Positions 25,831 to 35,405 of a stretch of 64,000 nt of DNA are shown in pieces. Where the stretch lies: positions 1 to 64,000 of the forward strand of contig JAQWPL010000016.1 of assembly GCA_029245395.1 (NCBI GenBank), read 5' to 3'. Both the position numbers and the translations under genes were made by a program. This stretch comes from Gammaproteobacteria bacterium. Its GTDB lineage: Bacteria; Pseudomonadota; Gammaproteobacteria; Pseudomonadales; Pseudohongiellaceae. The notes under the pieces are model-generated. The model made no database searches. It saw only the letters and a list, made by a program, of their open reading frames with translations, and was not told where the DNA came from. Every line of letters starts with the position of its first letter. Position 1 is the stretch's first letter.

Positions 25831-25836
25831 TATAAT
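25831..25836 (+). promoter_or_regulatory. alaS −10 box (predicted)
   Basis: TATAAT within GGGTATATAATTGCCGCC, 55 bases before the alaS ATG. No good −35 lies at the right distance, so only the −10 is supported. Confidence 0.35.
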
Positions 25837-25890
25837 TGCCGCCTTTTTAATCAGACTACCCAAAGCGCAAGAATACGCCGGTTTCCAGAC

Positions 25891-28515
25891 ATGAAAAGTG
25901 CTGAAATTCGCCAGGCTTTCCTGGATTATTTCAAAGAGCAGGGACATGAAATTGTCGCCAGCAGCTCGCTGGTGCCCGGTAATGATCCAACGTTGCTCTT
26001 CACCAATGCTGGCATGGTGCCGTTCAAAGAAGCCTTTCTTGGCCAGGAAAAGCGTATCAATAACCGCGCTACTTCATCACAGCGTTGTGTGCGCGCCGGC
26101 GGCAAACACAACGACCTGGAAAACGTAGGCTATACCGCCCGCCACCATACATTTTTTGAAATGCTGGGTAATTTCAGTTTCGGCGATTATTTCAAGCAAG
26201 ATGCTATCCAGTATGCCTGGACGTTTCTGACTGAAAATCTGGGCTTGCCGCAAGAGAAACTCTGGATCACCGTGTTTGAGGATGATGATGAGGCCGCCGA
26301 TATCTGGTTAAAGGAAATTGGTGTTAGCCCTGAGCGTTTTTCCCGCCTGGGAGAAAAAGACAATTTCTGGGCCATGGGAGATACCGGTCCTTGCGGCCCT
26401 TGTAGCGAAATATTTTATGATCATGGGGACGCTGTACCCGGTGGCCCGCCGGGCAGTGAAGATGAAGACGGTGACAGATATATCGAAATCTGGAATCTGG
26501 TGTTCATGCAATTTAACCGTAGTACCGACGGTAAAATGTCGCCACTGCCAAAACCATCGGTGGATACCGGGATGGGGCTGGAACGTATTGCCGCCGTCAT
26601 GCAGGAGGTACACAGTAACTACGAAATCGATTTATTCCAGAACATTATCAAGGAAGCTGCAAGCATCGCAGGGTGCAAAGACCTTACTGATAAATCCCTG
26701 AATGTGATTTCAGACCATATCCGTTCATGCGCTTTCCTGATCACTGACGGAGTCATTCCGTCCAATGAAGGGCGGGGTTATGTGCTACGCCGAATTATTC
26801 GCCGTGCGATTCGCCATGGCCATAAGCTTGGTATCAGTGACCCATTTTTTCACAAGCTCGTTGCACCCCTGGCAGATGAGATGGGCGCAGCCTATCCGGA
26901 GTTGTTGAATAAACTATCTCAAGTAGAAGAAACGCTGTTGGCCGAAGAGGAACAGTTTTCCAGGACACTGGATAACGGCATGGGCATTCTTGAGAAAGCC
27001 ATTACAGAACTTGATGGCAAAGAAATCCCGGGTGAAACGGTTTTTCGTCTTTATGACACGTATGGTTTCCCTGTAGATCTCACAGCCGATATCGCTCGCG
27101 AGCGTGGCTTGTCCCTGGATATGGATGGTTTTGATAGTGAAATGGAAAAGCAGAAAGCCCAGGGCAGATCATCAAGCCAGTTTGAAACAGTAGAGGCTCT
27201 GGATATCCAGATTGCAACCGCCACTGAATTTGTTGGTTATAACACTCTGGAATCTGCGGCAAAAGTGATGGGCCTGTTTCGTGACAATCAGCCTTTAGAT
27301 AAGATTGAAGCTGGGGATAATGGCATTGTTATTCTTGACACCACCTCTTTTTATGCTGAGTCAGGAGGCCAGGTGGGAGACTGCGGAACGCTGTATTGTG
27401 AAGCAAGCAGCAATTTCTCTTTCAATGTCCGGGATACGCAAAAGCAAGGTGAGCATTTCCTGCATATCGGCAGCCTGGAAACGGGTTCGATTGCTGTAGG
27501 TGACGAGCTGTCTTGTAAAGTCGATAATAGCCTGCGTCAGCCAACAGTTCTGAACCACTCTGCAACTCATTTGATGCATGCTGCCCTCCGACAGGTATTG
27601 GGAGATCATGTAGAGCAAAAAGGCTCACTGGTCAGCCCTAAACACTTACGCTTTGATTTTTCCCATAACAAGCCTGTCAGTGAAATTGAGTTGCGTCAAA
27701 TTGAAAATGCAGTCAATGCACAGATTCTTGAGAACGCAGAAGTGGGCAATGAAACCATGTCCATGGAGGCAGCGAAAGACAAAGGCGCCATGGCTCTGTT
27801 TGGTGAAAAATATGGAGATGAAGTGAGAGTCGTCAGCATGGGTGCCATGACTGGGCAGGGGAGTGAGTTTTCCATAGAACTTTGCGGTGGCACACATGTA
27901 ACTCGAACCGGAGATATTGGCCTGTTCAAGATACTCCAGGAATCGGGTATTGCGGCTGGAGTGAGGCGCATAGAAGCCGTCACAGGTAAATCGGCATTGG
28001 CCCTGGTTCAGGATCAGGAAGACAGGTTAAAAGAAATTGCCAGTACTGTGAAAGCTGGCACTGATGCGGTAGTTGAAAGGGTGGCGCAGCTCAGTGTTGC
28101 CAACAGGCAATTGGAAAAAGAACTTACCCGGTTGAAGGCAAAATTAGCGAGTTCAGCAGGCACCGATATGGCCTCCGAAGCCGAGGATATCAATGGTGTA
28201 AAAGTGTTGGCGGCCGTAGTTGAAGGCGTGGACAGCAAGGCACTTCGTGATATGGCCGATCAGTTAAAAAACAAGCTTGGCACCGCCGTGGTGGTGTTAG
28301 GCACGGTCATTGACGGCAAAGTTAGTCTGGTGGCTGGTGTAACCAAAGATATTACTGACCGGGTTAAAGCTGGTGATGTGGTCAACGAAGTCGCTCAGAA
28401 AGTGGGTGGCAAAGGGGGTGGCAGACCCGATATGGCCATGGCTGGGGGTAATTCACCAGGGCAGTTGCATGAGGCAATATCTCATGCAAAACAATACGTT
28501 ACGTCACTTTTGTAA
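25891..28515 (+). CDS. alaS: Alanine–tRNA ligase
   Basis: Charges tRNA-Ala and edits mischarged Ser/Gly in the cytoplasm. 874 residues, standard bacterial length. Class II catalytic motifs are at the N-terminus ([31 protein letters not shown]), motif 3 is in [15 protein letters not shown], the editing-site zinc motif [11 protein letters not shown] is around residue 555 with [10 protein letters not shown] about 100 residues later, and the glycine-rich C-Ala domain ends with [15 protein letters not shown]. It heads the conserved alaS–lysC–csrA–tRNA-Ser order of gammaproteobacteria. No damage or odd residue was seen. Confidence 0.97.
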   Translation: MKSAEIRQAFLDYFKEQGHEIVASSSLVPGNDPTLLFTNAGMVPFKEAFLGQEKRINNRATSSQRCVRAGGKHNDLENVGYTARHHTFFEMLGNFSFGDYFKQDAIQYAWTFLTENLGLPQEKLWITVFEDDDEAADIWLKEIGVSPERFSRLGEKDNFWAMGDTGPCGPCSEIFYDHGDAVPGGPPGSEDEDGDRYIEIWNLVFMQFNRSTDGKMSPLPKPSVDTGMGLERIAAVMQEVHSNYEIDLFQNIIKEAASIAGCKDLTDKSLNVISDHIRSCAFLITDGVIPSNEGRGYVLRRIIRRAIRHGHKLGISDPFFHKLVAPLADEMGAAYPELLNKLSQVEETLLAEEEQFSRTLDNGMGILEKAITELDGKEIPGETVFRLYDTYGFPVDLTADIARERGLSLDMDGFDSEMEKQKAQGRSSSQFETVEALDIQIATATEFVGYNTLESAAKVMGLFRDNQPLDKIEAGDNGIVILDTTSFYAESGGQVGDCGTLYCEASSNFSFNVRDTQKQGEHFLHIGSLETGSIAVGDELSCKVDNSLRQPTVLNHSATHLMHAALRQVLGDHVEQKGSLVSPKHLRFDFSHNKPVSEIELRQIENAVNAQILENAEVGNETMSMEAAKDKGAMALFGEKYGDEVRVVSMGAMTGQGSEFSIELCGGTHVTRTGDIGLFKILQESGIAAGVRRIEAVTGKSALALVQDQEDRLKEIASTVKAGTDAVVERVAQLSVANRQLEKELTRLKAKLASSAGTDMASEAEDINGVKVLAAVVEGVDSKALRDMADQLKNKLGTAVVVLGTVIDGKVSLVAGVTKDITDRVKAGDVVNEVAQKVGGKGGGRPDMAMAGGNSPGQLHEAISHAKQYVTSLL

Positions 28516-28606
28516 CATTTCATTTTCGCAATCCACGTTGCAAAAATAAACTAACAATGTTGTTGCAGATAGTGTTGGCAATCATTTTTCAGATAGTGTC
28601 AGATTC

Positions 28607-29830
28607 ATGTTGATAGTTCAAAAGTACGGCGGAACTTCAGTGGGTTCCATCGACAAAATTCAGGCAGTCGCTAACAAAGTGGCAGCTTGCCGTGCCCAGG
28701 GTAACCAGGTAGTTGTCGTCGTCTCAGCCATGAGCGGCGTCACCAATAACCTGACGGCAATGGCTTTTGAACTTCAAAAGGAGCCGTCTCCACGGGAGAT
28801 GGATATGCTGCTTTCTACTGGTGAGCAGACAACGATTGCACTGTTGAGCATGGCTTTGCAGAGTATTGGTTGTCCGGCAAGGTCGTACACCGGAGGACAG
28901 GTAAGGATACTCACTGACAGTGCGCACACTAAAGCGCGTATTCAGGACATTGATGAAGAAAAGATTCTCAATGATCTGGATCAGGGCGAAGTGGTGGTTG
29001 TTGCCGGTTTTCAGGGAGTTGATGAAAAAGGAAATATCACAACATTAGGAAGAGGTGGTTCGGATACCACGGCAGTAGCGCTCGCAGCAGCCCTAAAGGC
29101 TGATGAATGCCAGATCTATACCGACGTTGACGGTGTCTATACCACTGATCCCCGAGTTGTTGAAAACGCCAGAAGGCTGGACCGTATCACATTTGAAGAA
29201 ATGTTAGAGATGGCCAGTCTTGGAGCAAAAGTTCTGCAGATCCGTTCTGTGGAGTTTGCTAGTAAATACAATGTGCCCTTGAGAGTACTGTCTTCCTTTG
29301 AAGACGGACCGGGCACGTTAATTGGCTCAGAGGACGAATCAATGATGGAGATGCCTTTAATATCTGGGATTGCATTTACCAGGGATGAGGCCAAATTAAG
29401 CGTTGTAGGAGTACCTGATGTTCCGGGTATGGCTTACAAGGTATTTGGTCCGATTAGTGATGCAAATATAGAAGTGGATGTCATCGTTCAGAATATTGGT
29501 GCAGATAATACCAATGACATTACCTTTACAGTGCAGAAAAAAGACGCGGATGCGGCTTCAAAGCTACTGGAAAGTATTGCCAATGATATGGGTGCCAGAG
29601 GAATCGAGGTTGACGACAAGGTATCGAAAGTGTCGCTGGTAGGTGTGGGTATGCGCTCACATGCTGGTATAGCCAGTCGTATGTTCGAGGCACTGTCGCA
29701 AGAGTCGATCAATATTCAACTGATAACCACTTCAGAAATAAAGATCTCCGTAATCATTGAAGAAAAACTCCTCGAGTCAGCAGTAAGGGCTCTGCATGTT
29801 GCTTTTGAACTGGATCAACAGTCCGAGTAA
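28607..29830 (+). CDS. lysC: Aspartate kinase
   Basis: Phosphorylates aspartate, the first step to lysine, threonine, methionine and diaminopimelate. 407 residues. The kinase domain begins VQKYGGTSVGS and includes TLGRGGSDTTAVALAAAL and YTDVDGVYTTDPR. The C-terminal regulatory part holds two ACT domains (from about residue 265; LSVVGVPDVPGMAYKVFG and VSLVGVGMRSHAGIASRMF), so feedback by lysine/threonine is expected. This is the Pseudomonas/Bacillus-type monofunctional enzyme. In that group an internal start can yield a separate β chain; I did not see a clear internal ribosome site. Confidence 0.96.
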   Translation: MLIVQKYGGTSVGSIDKIQAVANKVAACRAQGNQVVVVVSAMSGVTNNLTAMAFELQKEPSPREMDMLLSTGEQTTIALLSMALQSIGCPARSYTGGQVRILTDSAHTKARIQDIDEEKILNDLDQGEVVVVAGFQGVDEKGNITTLGRGGSDTTAVALAAALKADECQIYTDVDGVYTTDPRVVENARRLDRITFEEMLEMASLGAKVLQIRSVEFASKYNVPLRVLSSFEDGPGTLIGSEDESMMEMPLISGIAFTRDEAKLSVVGVPDVPGMAYKVFGPISDANIEVDVIVQNIGADNTNDITFTVQKKDADAASKLLESIANDMGARGIEVDDKVSKVSLVGVGMRSHAGIASRMFEALSQESINIQLITTSEIKISVIIEEKLLESAVRALHVAFELDQQSE

Positions 29831-29968
29831 AGAAGCAAAAAAAGAGCTACATCACAGTGTTTTTATATGAATTATCAGACACTGTTTAGGAATAAATAGT
29901 TAGTCCTGATGATCAGGGAGTTTCTAAAAGAAATTCGAATGATCATGTTAATGTAAAGGGGTTTAGCA

Positions 29969-30199
29969 ATGTTGATTTTAACTCGCCGCGTTGGCGAAAC
30001 GTTGATGATTGGTGACGATGTGACTGTTACTGTCCTGGGAGTAAAAGGAAATCAAGTACGTATCGGTGTCAATGCACCGAAAGAAATTGCTGTCCACAGG
30101 GAAGAGATTTACGACAGAATTAAAAATGCAGAAAGCCAGGGTGGAGGCGGTGAAGACGATAGTAGAGGTGGTGAAGACGATAGTGTCGGGAACAGCTAA
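29969..30199 (+). CDS. csrA: Carbon storage regulator CsrA/RsmA
   Basis: RNA-binding global regulator that blocks or opens ribosome sites carrying GGA loops. 76 residues; the ribosome site is AAAGGGG. The core [20 protein letters not shown] through [16 protein letters not shown] is fully conserved, including R44 and the GxxR...V contact surface. The tail is longer than the usual ~62 residues and consists of a near-exact duplicate acidic unit ([13 protein letters not shown]). A tail of this type should not touch the RNA-binding face. It sits between lysC and tRNA-Ser as in many gammaproteobacteria. Confidence 0.96.
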   Translation: MLILTRRVGETLMIGDDVTVTVLGVKGNQVRIGVNAPKEIAVHREEIYDRIKNAESQGGGGEDDSRGGEDDSVGNS

Positions 30200-30304
30200 A
30201 ATTTATCTAGGACGCTTAGGAAAAAAGTAGTTTTTGGCCTCTCTAGCCGGATTAATATTTAGTATTTTACCTATTAGAAGCTCCACCAATCCTGCAGGAT
30301 TTGA

Positions 30305-30323
30305 TATGATTGCGCGCTTGTTG
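30305..30323 (+). promoter_or_regulatory. tRNA-Ser promoter −10 and GC-rich discriminator
   Basis: TATGAT (30305–30310) followed by TGCGCGCTTG. A GC-rich discriminator next to the −10 is the mark of stringently controlled stable-RNA promoters. No convincing −35 was seen. Confidence 0.45.
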
Positions 30324-30413
30324 GGAGAGGTGGCCGAGTGGTTGAAGGCGCGCCCCTGCTAAGGGCGTATAGGTTAACTCTTATCGAGGGTTCGAATCCC
30401 TCCCTCTCCGCCA
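30324..30413 (+). tRNA. tRNA-Ser (anticodon GCU)
   Basis: 90 bases with encoded CCA. Acceptor stem GGAGAGG/CCTCTCC, discriminator G, type II long variable arm, anticodon GCT at 30358–30360 in loop CTGCTAA, T-arm GGGTTCGAATCCC. Follows csrA, as serV does in E. coli. Confidence 0.97.
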
Positions 30414-30418
30414 AAATA

Positions 30419-30447
30419 AAAAGACCCGGCTTTTAGCCGGGTCTTTT
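30419..30447 (+). terminator. Intrinsic terminator after tRNA-Ser
   Basis: 13-base arms AAAAGACCCGGCT (30419–30431) and complement (30435–30447) with a 3-base loop, then a T-rich tail. It ends the tRNA-Ser transcript 5 bases after CCA, so tRNA-Arg is not co-transcribed. Confidence 0.9.
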
Positions 30448-30514
30448 CTTATTTTACCGATGCAATTCTTTCCAGTGAGTACTTTTGCTGAGTCCCAGCG
30501 AAATTTCCCTGCTA

Positions 30515-30943
30515 CTAATTACCAGGCAATATAACTAGTTTGTCCTGGATTACCTCCTGAATCCCAGATTCTCCATTTATGAATGTTGTCCTGAAATAAA
30601 GGGAGCCAGCTCTGTATATACTGCGGGCAGAGTCAGTGTTGGATCCATCAAGGACATAAAGGTTCTGCCTATAAGGTATTCCTGCCCATTGGTTGCCAAA
30701 TATTAAAGTAGAGAAAAAGTTGAGTTCACCAGGCAAACTAAACAAAGAACAACAGGGTAGGTACTGACTTGTTTCATAGGGCTGTAACTGGAAAGGGGCA
30801 AGGCTTGCAGCCTCAGTATCCAGGTCAAAGGGGTGAGACTGAAACACCTTGCCTTGTTGGCCCAAAACCATTGCACTTGGGCAAAGCAGAGCCAGGCAAA
30901 AAATAAATATACCGGCGCAAAGTAGCCCGGGCAGTGTCTGCAT
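30515..30943 (-). CDS. Exported protein of unknown function
   Basis: 142 residues from ATG 30943, placed 8 bases after AGGAG; two codons upstream a TTG would give a longer form. A signal peptide (LLCAGIFIFCLALLCPSAMV, cleavage after VLGQQ) leads to a ~110-residue mature part with a central Cys pair (YLPCCSLFSLPGE) and mixed β-like sequence. I recognise no family. It opens the block separating tRNA-Ser from tRNA-Arg and is divergent from the DUF1538 gene. It may be a recent arrival; base composition was not computed. Confidence 0.55.
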   Translation of the reverse strand: MQTLPGLLCAGIFIFCLALLCPSAMVLGQQGKVFQSHPFDLDTEAASLAPFQLQPYETSQYLPCCSLFSLPGELNFFSTLIFGNQWAGIPYRQNLYVLDGSNTDSARSIYRAGSLYFRTTFINGESGIQEVIQDKLVILPGN

Positions 30944-31127
30944 ACTCAATTCTCCTGATACCTATAACGTCAGATAGTGTAAAAACTTTAGTTATGCTGA
31001 TATACGCGGGTGCAAAATCAACGCTCAAGTGGATGATTTTTCGGCTTTTATCCTGTTTCCATTCCATCTGTATTTGACTTTGGATATGATGAACAATTGT
31101 TATCCAAACAGTATTACCGTATTTGTT

Positions 31128-32903
31128 ATGACAAAAATAATTCGCTACGGCGCCTACGTCAGGGAAGTATCATTAAAGCAGCAGCAAATCAGCTTTAATC
31201 AACTTGCCCCGTCTATTGAAAAAGATCCCGAGGGCAATGATCTTCCTTATCATCCGCCCAAAATCCAGCTGCGTTCTCTGGACATTGTCCGGCTTATCAA
31301 GCCCTATATCAGTGTCCGGCTTAATGAGCAGATCAAGGCCGTGGTGCCACTGGCCATATACCTGGCACTGTTCCAGCTATTCATACTTAAGCAAAATGTC
31401 TCTGATCACTGGGTCATCACAGCCGGGATGATTTCAGTCATTATCGGGCTGATGTTATTTATGGAAGGTCTGAAAGTCGGGTTGATGCCCTTTGGTGAAA
31501 CCATAGGCACAGTGCTCCCAAGCAAATCATCTCTACCGGTTGTACTGTTTATCGCCTTTCTACTGGGTATTGGAGTAACTTTTGCCGAACCAGCCATTGG
31601 TGCCCTGAAAGCAGCAGGCTCGATTGTTAGGGTCACAGAGGCGCCATATCTCTATGCCCTACTCAACGATTATTCCGGTTTGCTAGTCCTCATTGTGGGT
31701 ATGGGTGTGGGTCTGGCTGCGGTTATAGGTACATTACGTTTTCTGTACAGCTGGAGCATGAAGCCGGTGATTTACTGCACCCTGATTCCTACTCTGGCGT
31801 TAACCATCTACGTGATGGGCAATCCTTTTCTGTCTAATGTACTCGGCCTGGCATGGGATTCCGGCGCTGTCACTACAGGGCCGGTTACAGTGCCTTTAGT
31901 ATTATCGCTTGGTATCGGTATTGCCTCTTCAGCGGGCAAAGGTTCTTCATCCCTATCTGGCTTTGGTATTGTGACCCTGGCTTCTTTGTTCCCCATTATT
32001 GGTGTACTCGGTCTTGCAATATTCATTTATACGACAGTACCTGCGGTAGACATTATTGCCAATGCAGCCATGGCTGCTGAAGTGGCTGCGCCAGCCTGGC
32101 ACGAGGTTACTCCCTGGTTGGAGATCAAAAGTGGTATCCAGGCCATTGTGCCGCTGGTCTTGTTTCTGCTTGCAGTACTCACTCTTTTGCTGAAGGAGCA
32201 GGTCAAAAATAAGCTCAATACTTTTTACGGAATTTTTCTTTGCGTACTGGGCATGGTGATTTTTAATGTAGGTCTCAGTTATGGTCTGGCAAAACTTGGC
32301 GGGCAATCCGGTGGCCTGGTCCCGGCAGCTTTCACCTTTATCGACTTCGTTGAAGATTCGCCCCTTTATTCCTACGGTTTCGGTATCTTCATTGCCCTGT
32401 CGTTTGCCTGGCTACTTGGTTTTGGTGCCACGTTGGCAGAGCCAGCTCTGAATGCTCTTGGCTCTACAGTGGAAAATCTCACCAATGGCGCATTTAAGAA
32501 ATCCATGCTGATGTATTCGGTTGGTATCGGTGTTGCCTGTGGAATTAGTCTGGGGATACTGAAACTGGTCTTAAATATTCCTGTGGTATTGATACTGCTG
32601 CCTTTCTACTTTCTGGCTATCTTTCTTACCTATATTTCCACGGAAGACTTCGTCAATATTGCCTGGGACAGTGCCGGGGTGACTACTGGTCCAGTTACAG
32701 TGCCATTGGTATTAGCTATGGGGCTTGGGTTTGGTAATGCCATGGGGTCGCTGGATGGCTTCGGAATTTTGTCTCTGGCTTCTATATGTCCAATACTGGC
32801 CGTTTTATTAACAGGCATTTGGGTCCAGTGGAAGATCAAACGTAGGCACAAGAAAGATGAATCAGAAATGTCGCAGATAGATGTGGGAGTAGCCACCATA
32901 TGA
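31128..32903 (+). CDS. DUF1538 integral membrane protein (two tandem DUF1538 domains)
   Basis: 591 residues if started at ATG 31128; the frame extends to 31029, and ATGs at 31086/31089 are alternatives. No start has a good ribosome site. The N-terminal ~70 residues are soluble; then come two homologous halves of about six helices each. The repeats are visible: ...GIGVTFAEPAIGALKAAGS in the first and ...GFGATLAEPALNALGSTVE in the second, and each half also has AWDSGAVTTGPVTVPLVLSL or AWDSAGVTTGPVTVPLVLAM. Conserved acidic and Thr residues inside helices suggest a transporter or channel. The substrate is unknown. The gene overlaps the first PII-like gene by 4 bases. Confidence 0.88.
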   Translation: MTKIIRYGAYVREVSLKQQQISFNQLAPSIEKDPEGNDLPYHPPKIQLRSLDIVRLIKPYISVRLNEQIKAVVPLAIYLALFQLFILKQNVSDHWVITAGMISVIIGLMLFMEGLKVGLMPFGETIGTVLPSKSSLPVVLFIAFLLGIGVTFAEPAIGALKAAGSIVRVTEAPYLYALLNDYSGLLVLIVGMGVGLAAVIGTLRFLYSWSMKPVIYCTLIPTLALTIYVMGNPFLSNVLGLAWDSGAVTTGPVTVPLVLSLGIGIASSAGKGSSSLSGFGIVTLASLFPIIGVLGLAIFIYTTVPAVDIIANAAMAAEVAAPAWHEVTPWLEIKSGIQAIVPLVLFLLAVLTLLLKEQVKNKLNTFYGIFLCVLGMVIFNVGLSYGLAKLGGQSGGLVPAAFTFIDFVEDSPLYSYGFGIFIALSFAWLLGFGATLAEPALNALGSTVENLTNGAFKKSMLMYSVGIGVACGISLGILKLVLNIPVVLILLPFYFLAIFLTYISTEDFVNIAWDSAGVTTGPVTVPLVLAMGLGFGNAMGSLDGFGILSLASICPILAVLLTGIWVQWKIKRRHKKDESEMSQIDVGVATI

Positions 32904-33280
32904 GTAAACGAGAGATTACTGTATTAACCGATGTCACCCTGATCACCTGCATCGTCCAGCGCGGTATTGCGGAGGATATAGTGCATGCCGCCCAGGAAGC
33001 TGGTGCGACTGGTGCCACTATCTATTATGCCCGTGGTGAGGGCGTCAGGGAGAGGCTGGGTATCCTGGCACTGGCTGTTGAAGCTGAAAAAGAAGTCATC
33101 ATTGTGGCCGTAGCCGACGACCAGGCGGATCATATCTTTGAGCGTATGTTTATCGCCGGAGAACTGGACACACCGGGTATGGGTTTTATCTACATGACCA
33201 AGCTGGACAAGGCGGCAACCCATATACCCGAGGATGTCATGGATAAAATTCAAGCCGGTGATATCCAGACCGTTAATTAG
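32900..33280 (+). CDS. PII-like signalling protein, copy 1
   Basis: 126 residues starting with ATGA overlap on the DUF1538 stop. The ferredoxin-like PII fold is recognisable: LITCIVQRGIAEDIVHAAQE (β1–α1), GATGATIYYARGEG (β2 and T-loop base), EVIIVAVADDQADHIFERMF (β3–α2), MGFIYMTKLDKAAT (end). The T-loop tyrosine and the GxGKIF nucleotide loop of classical GlnB/GlnK are missing, so uridylylation is not expected. It probably binds a nucleotide or small ligand and gates the DUF1538 protein, by analogy with GlnK–AmtB. A second paralogue follows 15 bases later. Confidence 0.82.
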   Translation: MSKREITVLTDVTLITCIVQRGIAEDIVHAAQEAGATGATIYYARGEGVRERLGILALAVEAEKEVIIVAVADDQADHIFERMFIAGELDTPGMGFIYMTKLDKAATHIPEDVMDKIQAGDIQTVN

Positions 33281-33295
33281 CCTGCCGTAAAAACT

Positions 33296-33640
33296 ATGAA
33301 ATATTCAAACCAAAAACTCATCACGACAATCTTGCCCAAAGGAGTAGGGCGAGAACTGTTGCAAGGTTTACGAAAAGATCACGGTGTTAAAACAGGCAAT
33401 ATCAACATGGCCCGTGGTGCCGGAATGTATAAGCCCCTGGACAAAAGGGGCATAGGCGAACAAACAGAAAAGGAAATGCTTTCGGTGGTTGTCCCTGCGG
33501 AACAAGCAGATGACGTGTTTGCATACATCTATGAAACGGCAAAGATTAACGAGCCTCACCGCGGTATAATTCTCCAGTCAGATCTAATGTGTTCCTCCCT
33601 ATATTCTCTGCCTACAGATCTGGCAGAGGAAAAAGAGTAG
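33296..33640 (+). CDS. PII-like signalling protein, copy 2
   Basis: 114 residues. Pattern LITTILPKGVGRELLQGLRK (β1–α1), GVKTGNINMARGAGMYKP (β2 with the same A-R-G-x-G T-loop base as copy 1), EMLSVVVPAEQADDVFAYIY (β3–α2), then a short tail. It is a diverged paralogue of the preceding gene with a different T-loop, so the pair could form homo- or heterotrimers. It is co-transcribed with the DUF1538 and first PII-like genes (spacing 15 bases). It converges on the ModF-like gene with only 18 bases between stops. Confidence 0.78.
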   Translation: MKYSNQKLITTILPKGVGRELLQGLRKDHGVKTGNINMARGAGMYKPLDKRGIGEQTEKEMLSVVVPAEQADDVFAYIYETAKINEPHRGIILQSDLMCSSLYSLPTDLAEEKE

Positions 33641-33658
33641 TACAACTCTTCAGTTTTT

Positions 33659-35032
33659 TCAGGCCAGATCTACATGGTGGTGAAACAGGGGCAGTCGCTC
33701 ATCCAAACGATGGCTGGCCATGATAATTGTCGTACGTTGCTGGTTACTCAGATGCTCCAGGAAATACATGATCCGGTGACGGTTGATATCATCCAGCCCC
33801 TGGGTTGGTTCATCCAGAATTAACAGGGCAGGTTGCTTGACCAGGGCACGGGCCACCAGTACCAGACGTTGCTCACCGTAGCTGAGCTGTTTGAAAGGCA
33901 CCGAGACGCTTTCATCAAGGCCAACCAGTGACAACCATTGTTTTGCATGATCAATCTGATGCTGGCTGGGATCATCATACAAACCAATGCTGTCAAAAAA
34001 GCCGCTCAGTGCGATATGCAGTGCCGAACCGGGTACACGATGATTCCTGTGCAATTCTGGTGAAACAATGCCAATCTGTTTTTTGACTTCCCAGATACTC
34101 TCCCCACTACCACGACGGTAACCAAGTACATCCAGCGTATTGCCGTAACACTGAGGATGATCGCCCGTAATCAAGTCGAGCAGAGTGGATTTACCTGAGC
34201 CATTAGGGCCGGTAAGCAGGGTATGGTCGCCTTGATTAATGTGCAGATCCAGATGGTCAAAGATGACGGTTTCTCCGTACTGAACTTTACCTTCCTGCAG
34301 TTTGACCAGGGGATCGGCCAAATCCTGGCAAGACAGGTCATCGGGCCAGGGCGGCAGGAACGCCGGATCAAAAGAAAGTAATGCATTGACGGCCGGATCA
34401 GCCATGACCGCCGCTTGCTCTCCCTGGATAATCATTTCTCCCCGCTCCATGACAGCTACATGAGTGTGCCAATCGCTGAGTTCGTCTGCCTTGTTGAAGA
34501 GAAACAGCAACCGGGTTTTATCTTGTTCCAGCAAATGGACAAAGAAAGCCTGCAGTTCAGCGCGGGAAGCAATATCGAGGCTATCGTAGGGCTCATCCAG
34601 GATAAGGAAGTCTGGCTTTGCCAGTATTTTCTGAGCAAGCAGAGCTTTCCGGCTTTCGCCACTACTTAGAAGCCGATAGCCACGGTCAAGAATTTTGTCC
34701 AGATTCAGGAAAGCCAGTTCCTCGGGGACATGACCCTCAAGCTCAAGTAGTTCCCGCACAGTAGTACCTGTATCCAGGCGATCCATAAAATCACTGTCAT
34801 CGATTTTCAGCTCATGCTCATACAATGCCTGCTGGGCTTCAAAGGAAAGCACACCGATATTGGCAAGATCATGAGTCACGGAGCCTGTCTTGAGCAGGGA
34901 TTCGCCCGTAATGACGCCGCTCAGCATTTTTTTACCGGACCCATTGCGTGCCAGTACTGCCCAGCATTGTTCAGGCTGCAATTCCCACTGGTCAATGTGC
35001 AGTTGGTCGGTTTTGATATCCTGGAGAAGCAT
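33659..35032 (-). CDS. ModF-like protein with two ABC ATPase domains
   Basis: 457 residues, soluble, two ABC cassettes in tandem like E. coli ModF/PhrA. Second cassette is complete: Walker A GPNGSGKSTLL, signature LSYGEQRLVLV, Walker B LLILDEPTQGLD. In the first cassette the signature (LSSGESRKALL) and Walker B (FLILDEPYDSLD) are good, but Walker A reads ARNGSGKKML, with Lys where Ser/Thr must hold Mg2+, so site 1 is probably non-hydrolytic. The family is linked to molybdate transport by neighbourhood in E. coli, but no modABC genes are here. There is no membrane partner nearby other than the DUF1538 protein. Confidence 0.82.
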   Translation of the reverse strand: MLLQDIKTDQLHIDQWELQPEQCWAVLARNGSGKKMLSGVITGESLLKTGSVTHDLANIGVLSFEAQQALYEHELKIDDSDFMDRLDTGTTVRELLELEGHVPEELAFLNLDKILDRGYRLLSSGESRKALLAQKILAKPDFLILDEPYDSLDIASRAELQAFFVHLLEQDKTRLLFLFNKADELSDWHTHVAVMERGEMIIQGEQAAVMADPAVNALLSFDPAFLPPWPDDLSCQDLADPLVKLQEGKVQYGETVIFDHLDLHINQGDHTLLTGPNGSGKSTLLDLITGDHPQCYGNTLDVLGYRRGSGESIWEVKKQIGIVSPELHRNHRVPGSALHIALSGFFDSIGLYDDPSQHQIDHAKQWLSLVGLDESVSVPFKQLSYGEQRLVLVARALVKQPALLILDEPTQGLDDINRHRIMYFLEHLSNQQRTTIIMASHRLDERLPLFHHHVDLA

Positions 35033-35326
35033 GAAAAGGTGTTACATTCGCAGCAGTTGGAAAAGGCCGACCATTATACCGGGAAGCGCTACAAAGTGAT
35101 TGAAATTACAGGAAATTACCGCTCTGAAATTGACTTGAAAAGGTAAATACCGGACAATTCACATCCTTCGAAAAGGGCTTCAGATTGACCTTAGTAGGGC
35201 GAAAGAACTAAGCGATGTTCGCCGGAAAGAGGCGATATGCAAGTCGCAAGCTACAAGCCACAAGTTAAAAAAAGATAAAAGATAGATAAAAGATAGATAA
35301 AAGATAGAAGATAGAAGATAAAATTT
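35033..35326. other. Gene-free stretch before tRNA-Arg remnant
   Basis: No credible gene. From about 35241 it holds short imperfect repeats (CAAGTCGCAAGCTACAAGCC) and then an AT-rich tandem tract, AGATAGATAAA-like units at 35271–35321. It may be the leader of the ModF-like gene on its left side. Confidence 0.6.
35271..35321. repeat. AGATAGATAAA-type microsatellite
   Basis: Tandem 11-base and related 7-base units (AGATAAA, AGATAGA) just 5' of the tRNA-Arg remnant. It resembles in style the AG-rich heptamer tracts near 53.3 and 54.1 kb. Confidence 0.7.
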
Positions 35327-35368
35327 GCACTCGTAGCTCAGCTTGGACATAAAGAGAAGTGCTCGGCA
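35327..35368 (+). pseudogene. tRNA-Arg 5' remnant
   Basis: GCACTCGTAGCTCAGC is identical to the first 16 bases of the intact tRNA-Arg at 35406. The rest (GCTCGGCA at the anticodon stem) is displaced by inserted bases, and the 3' half is missing. It is a decayed duplicate 79 bases upstream of the real gene. Confidence 0.75.
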
Positions 35369-35405
35369 GAGATAAAAGTAATATATTTAAGATAACAACT
35401 AATAA

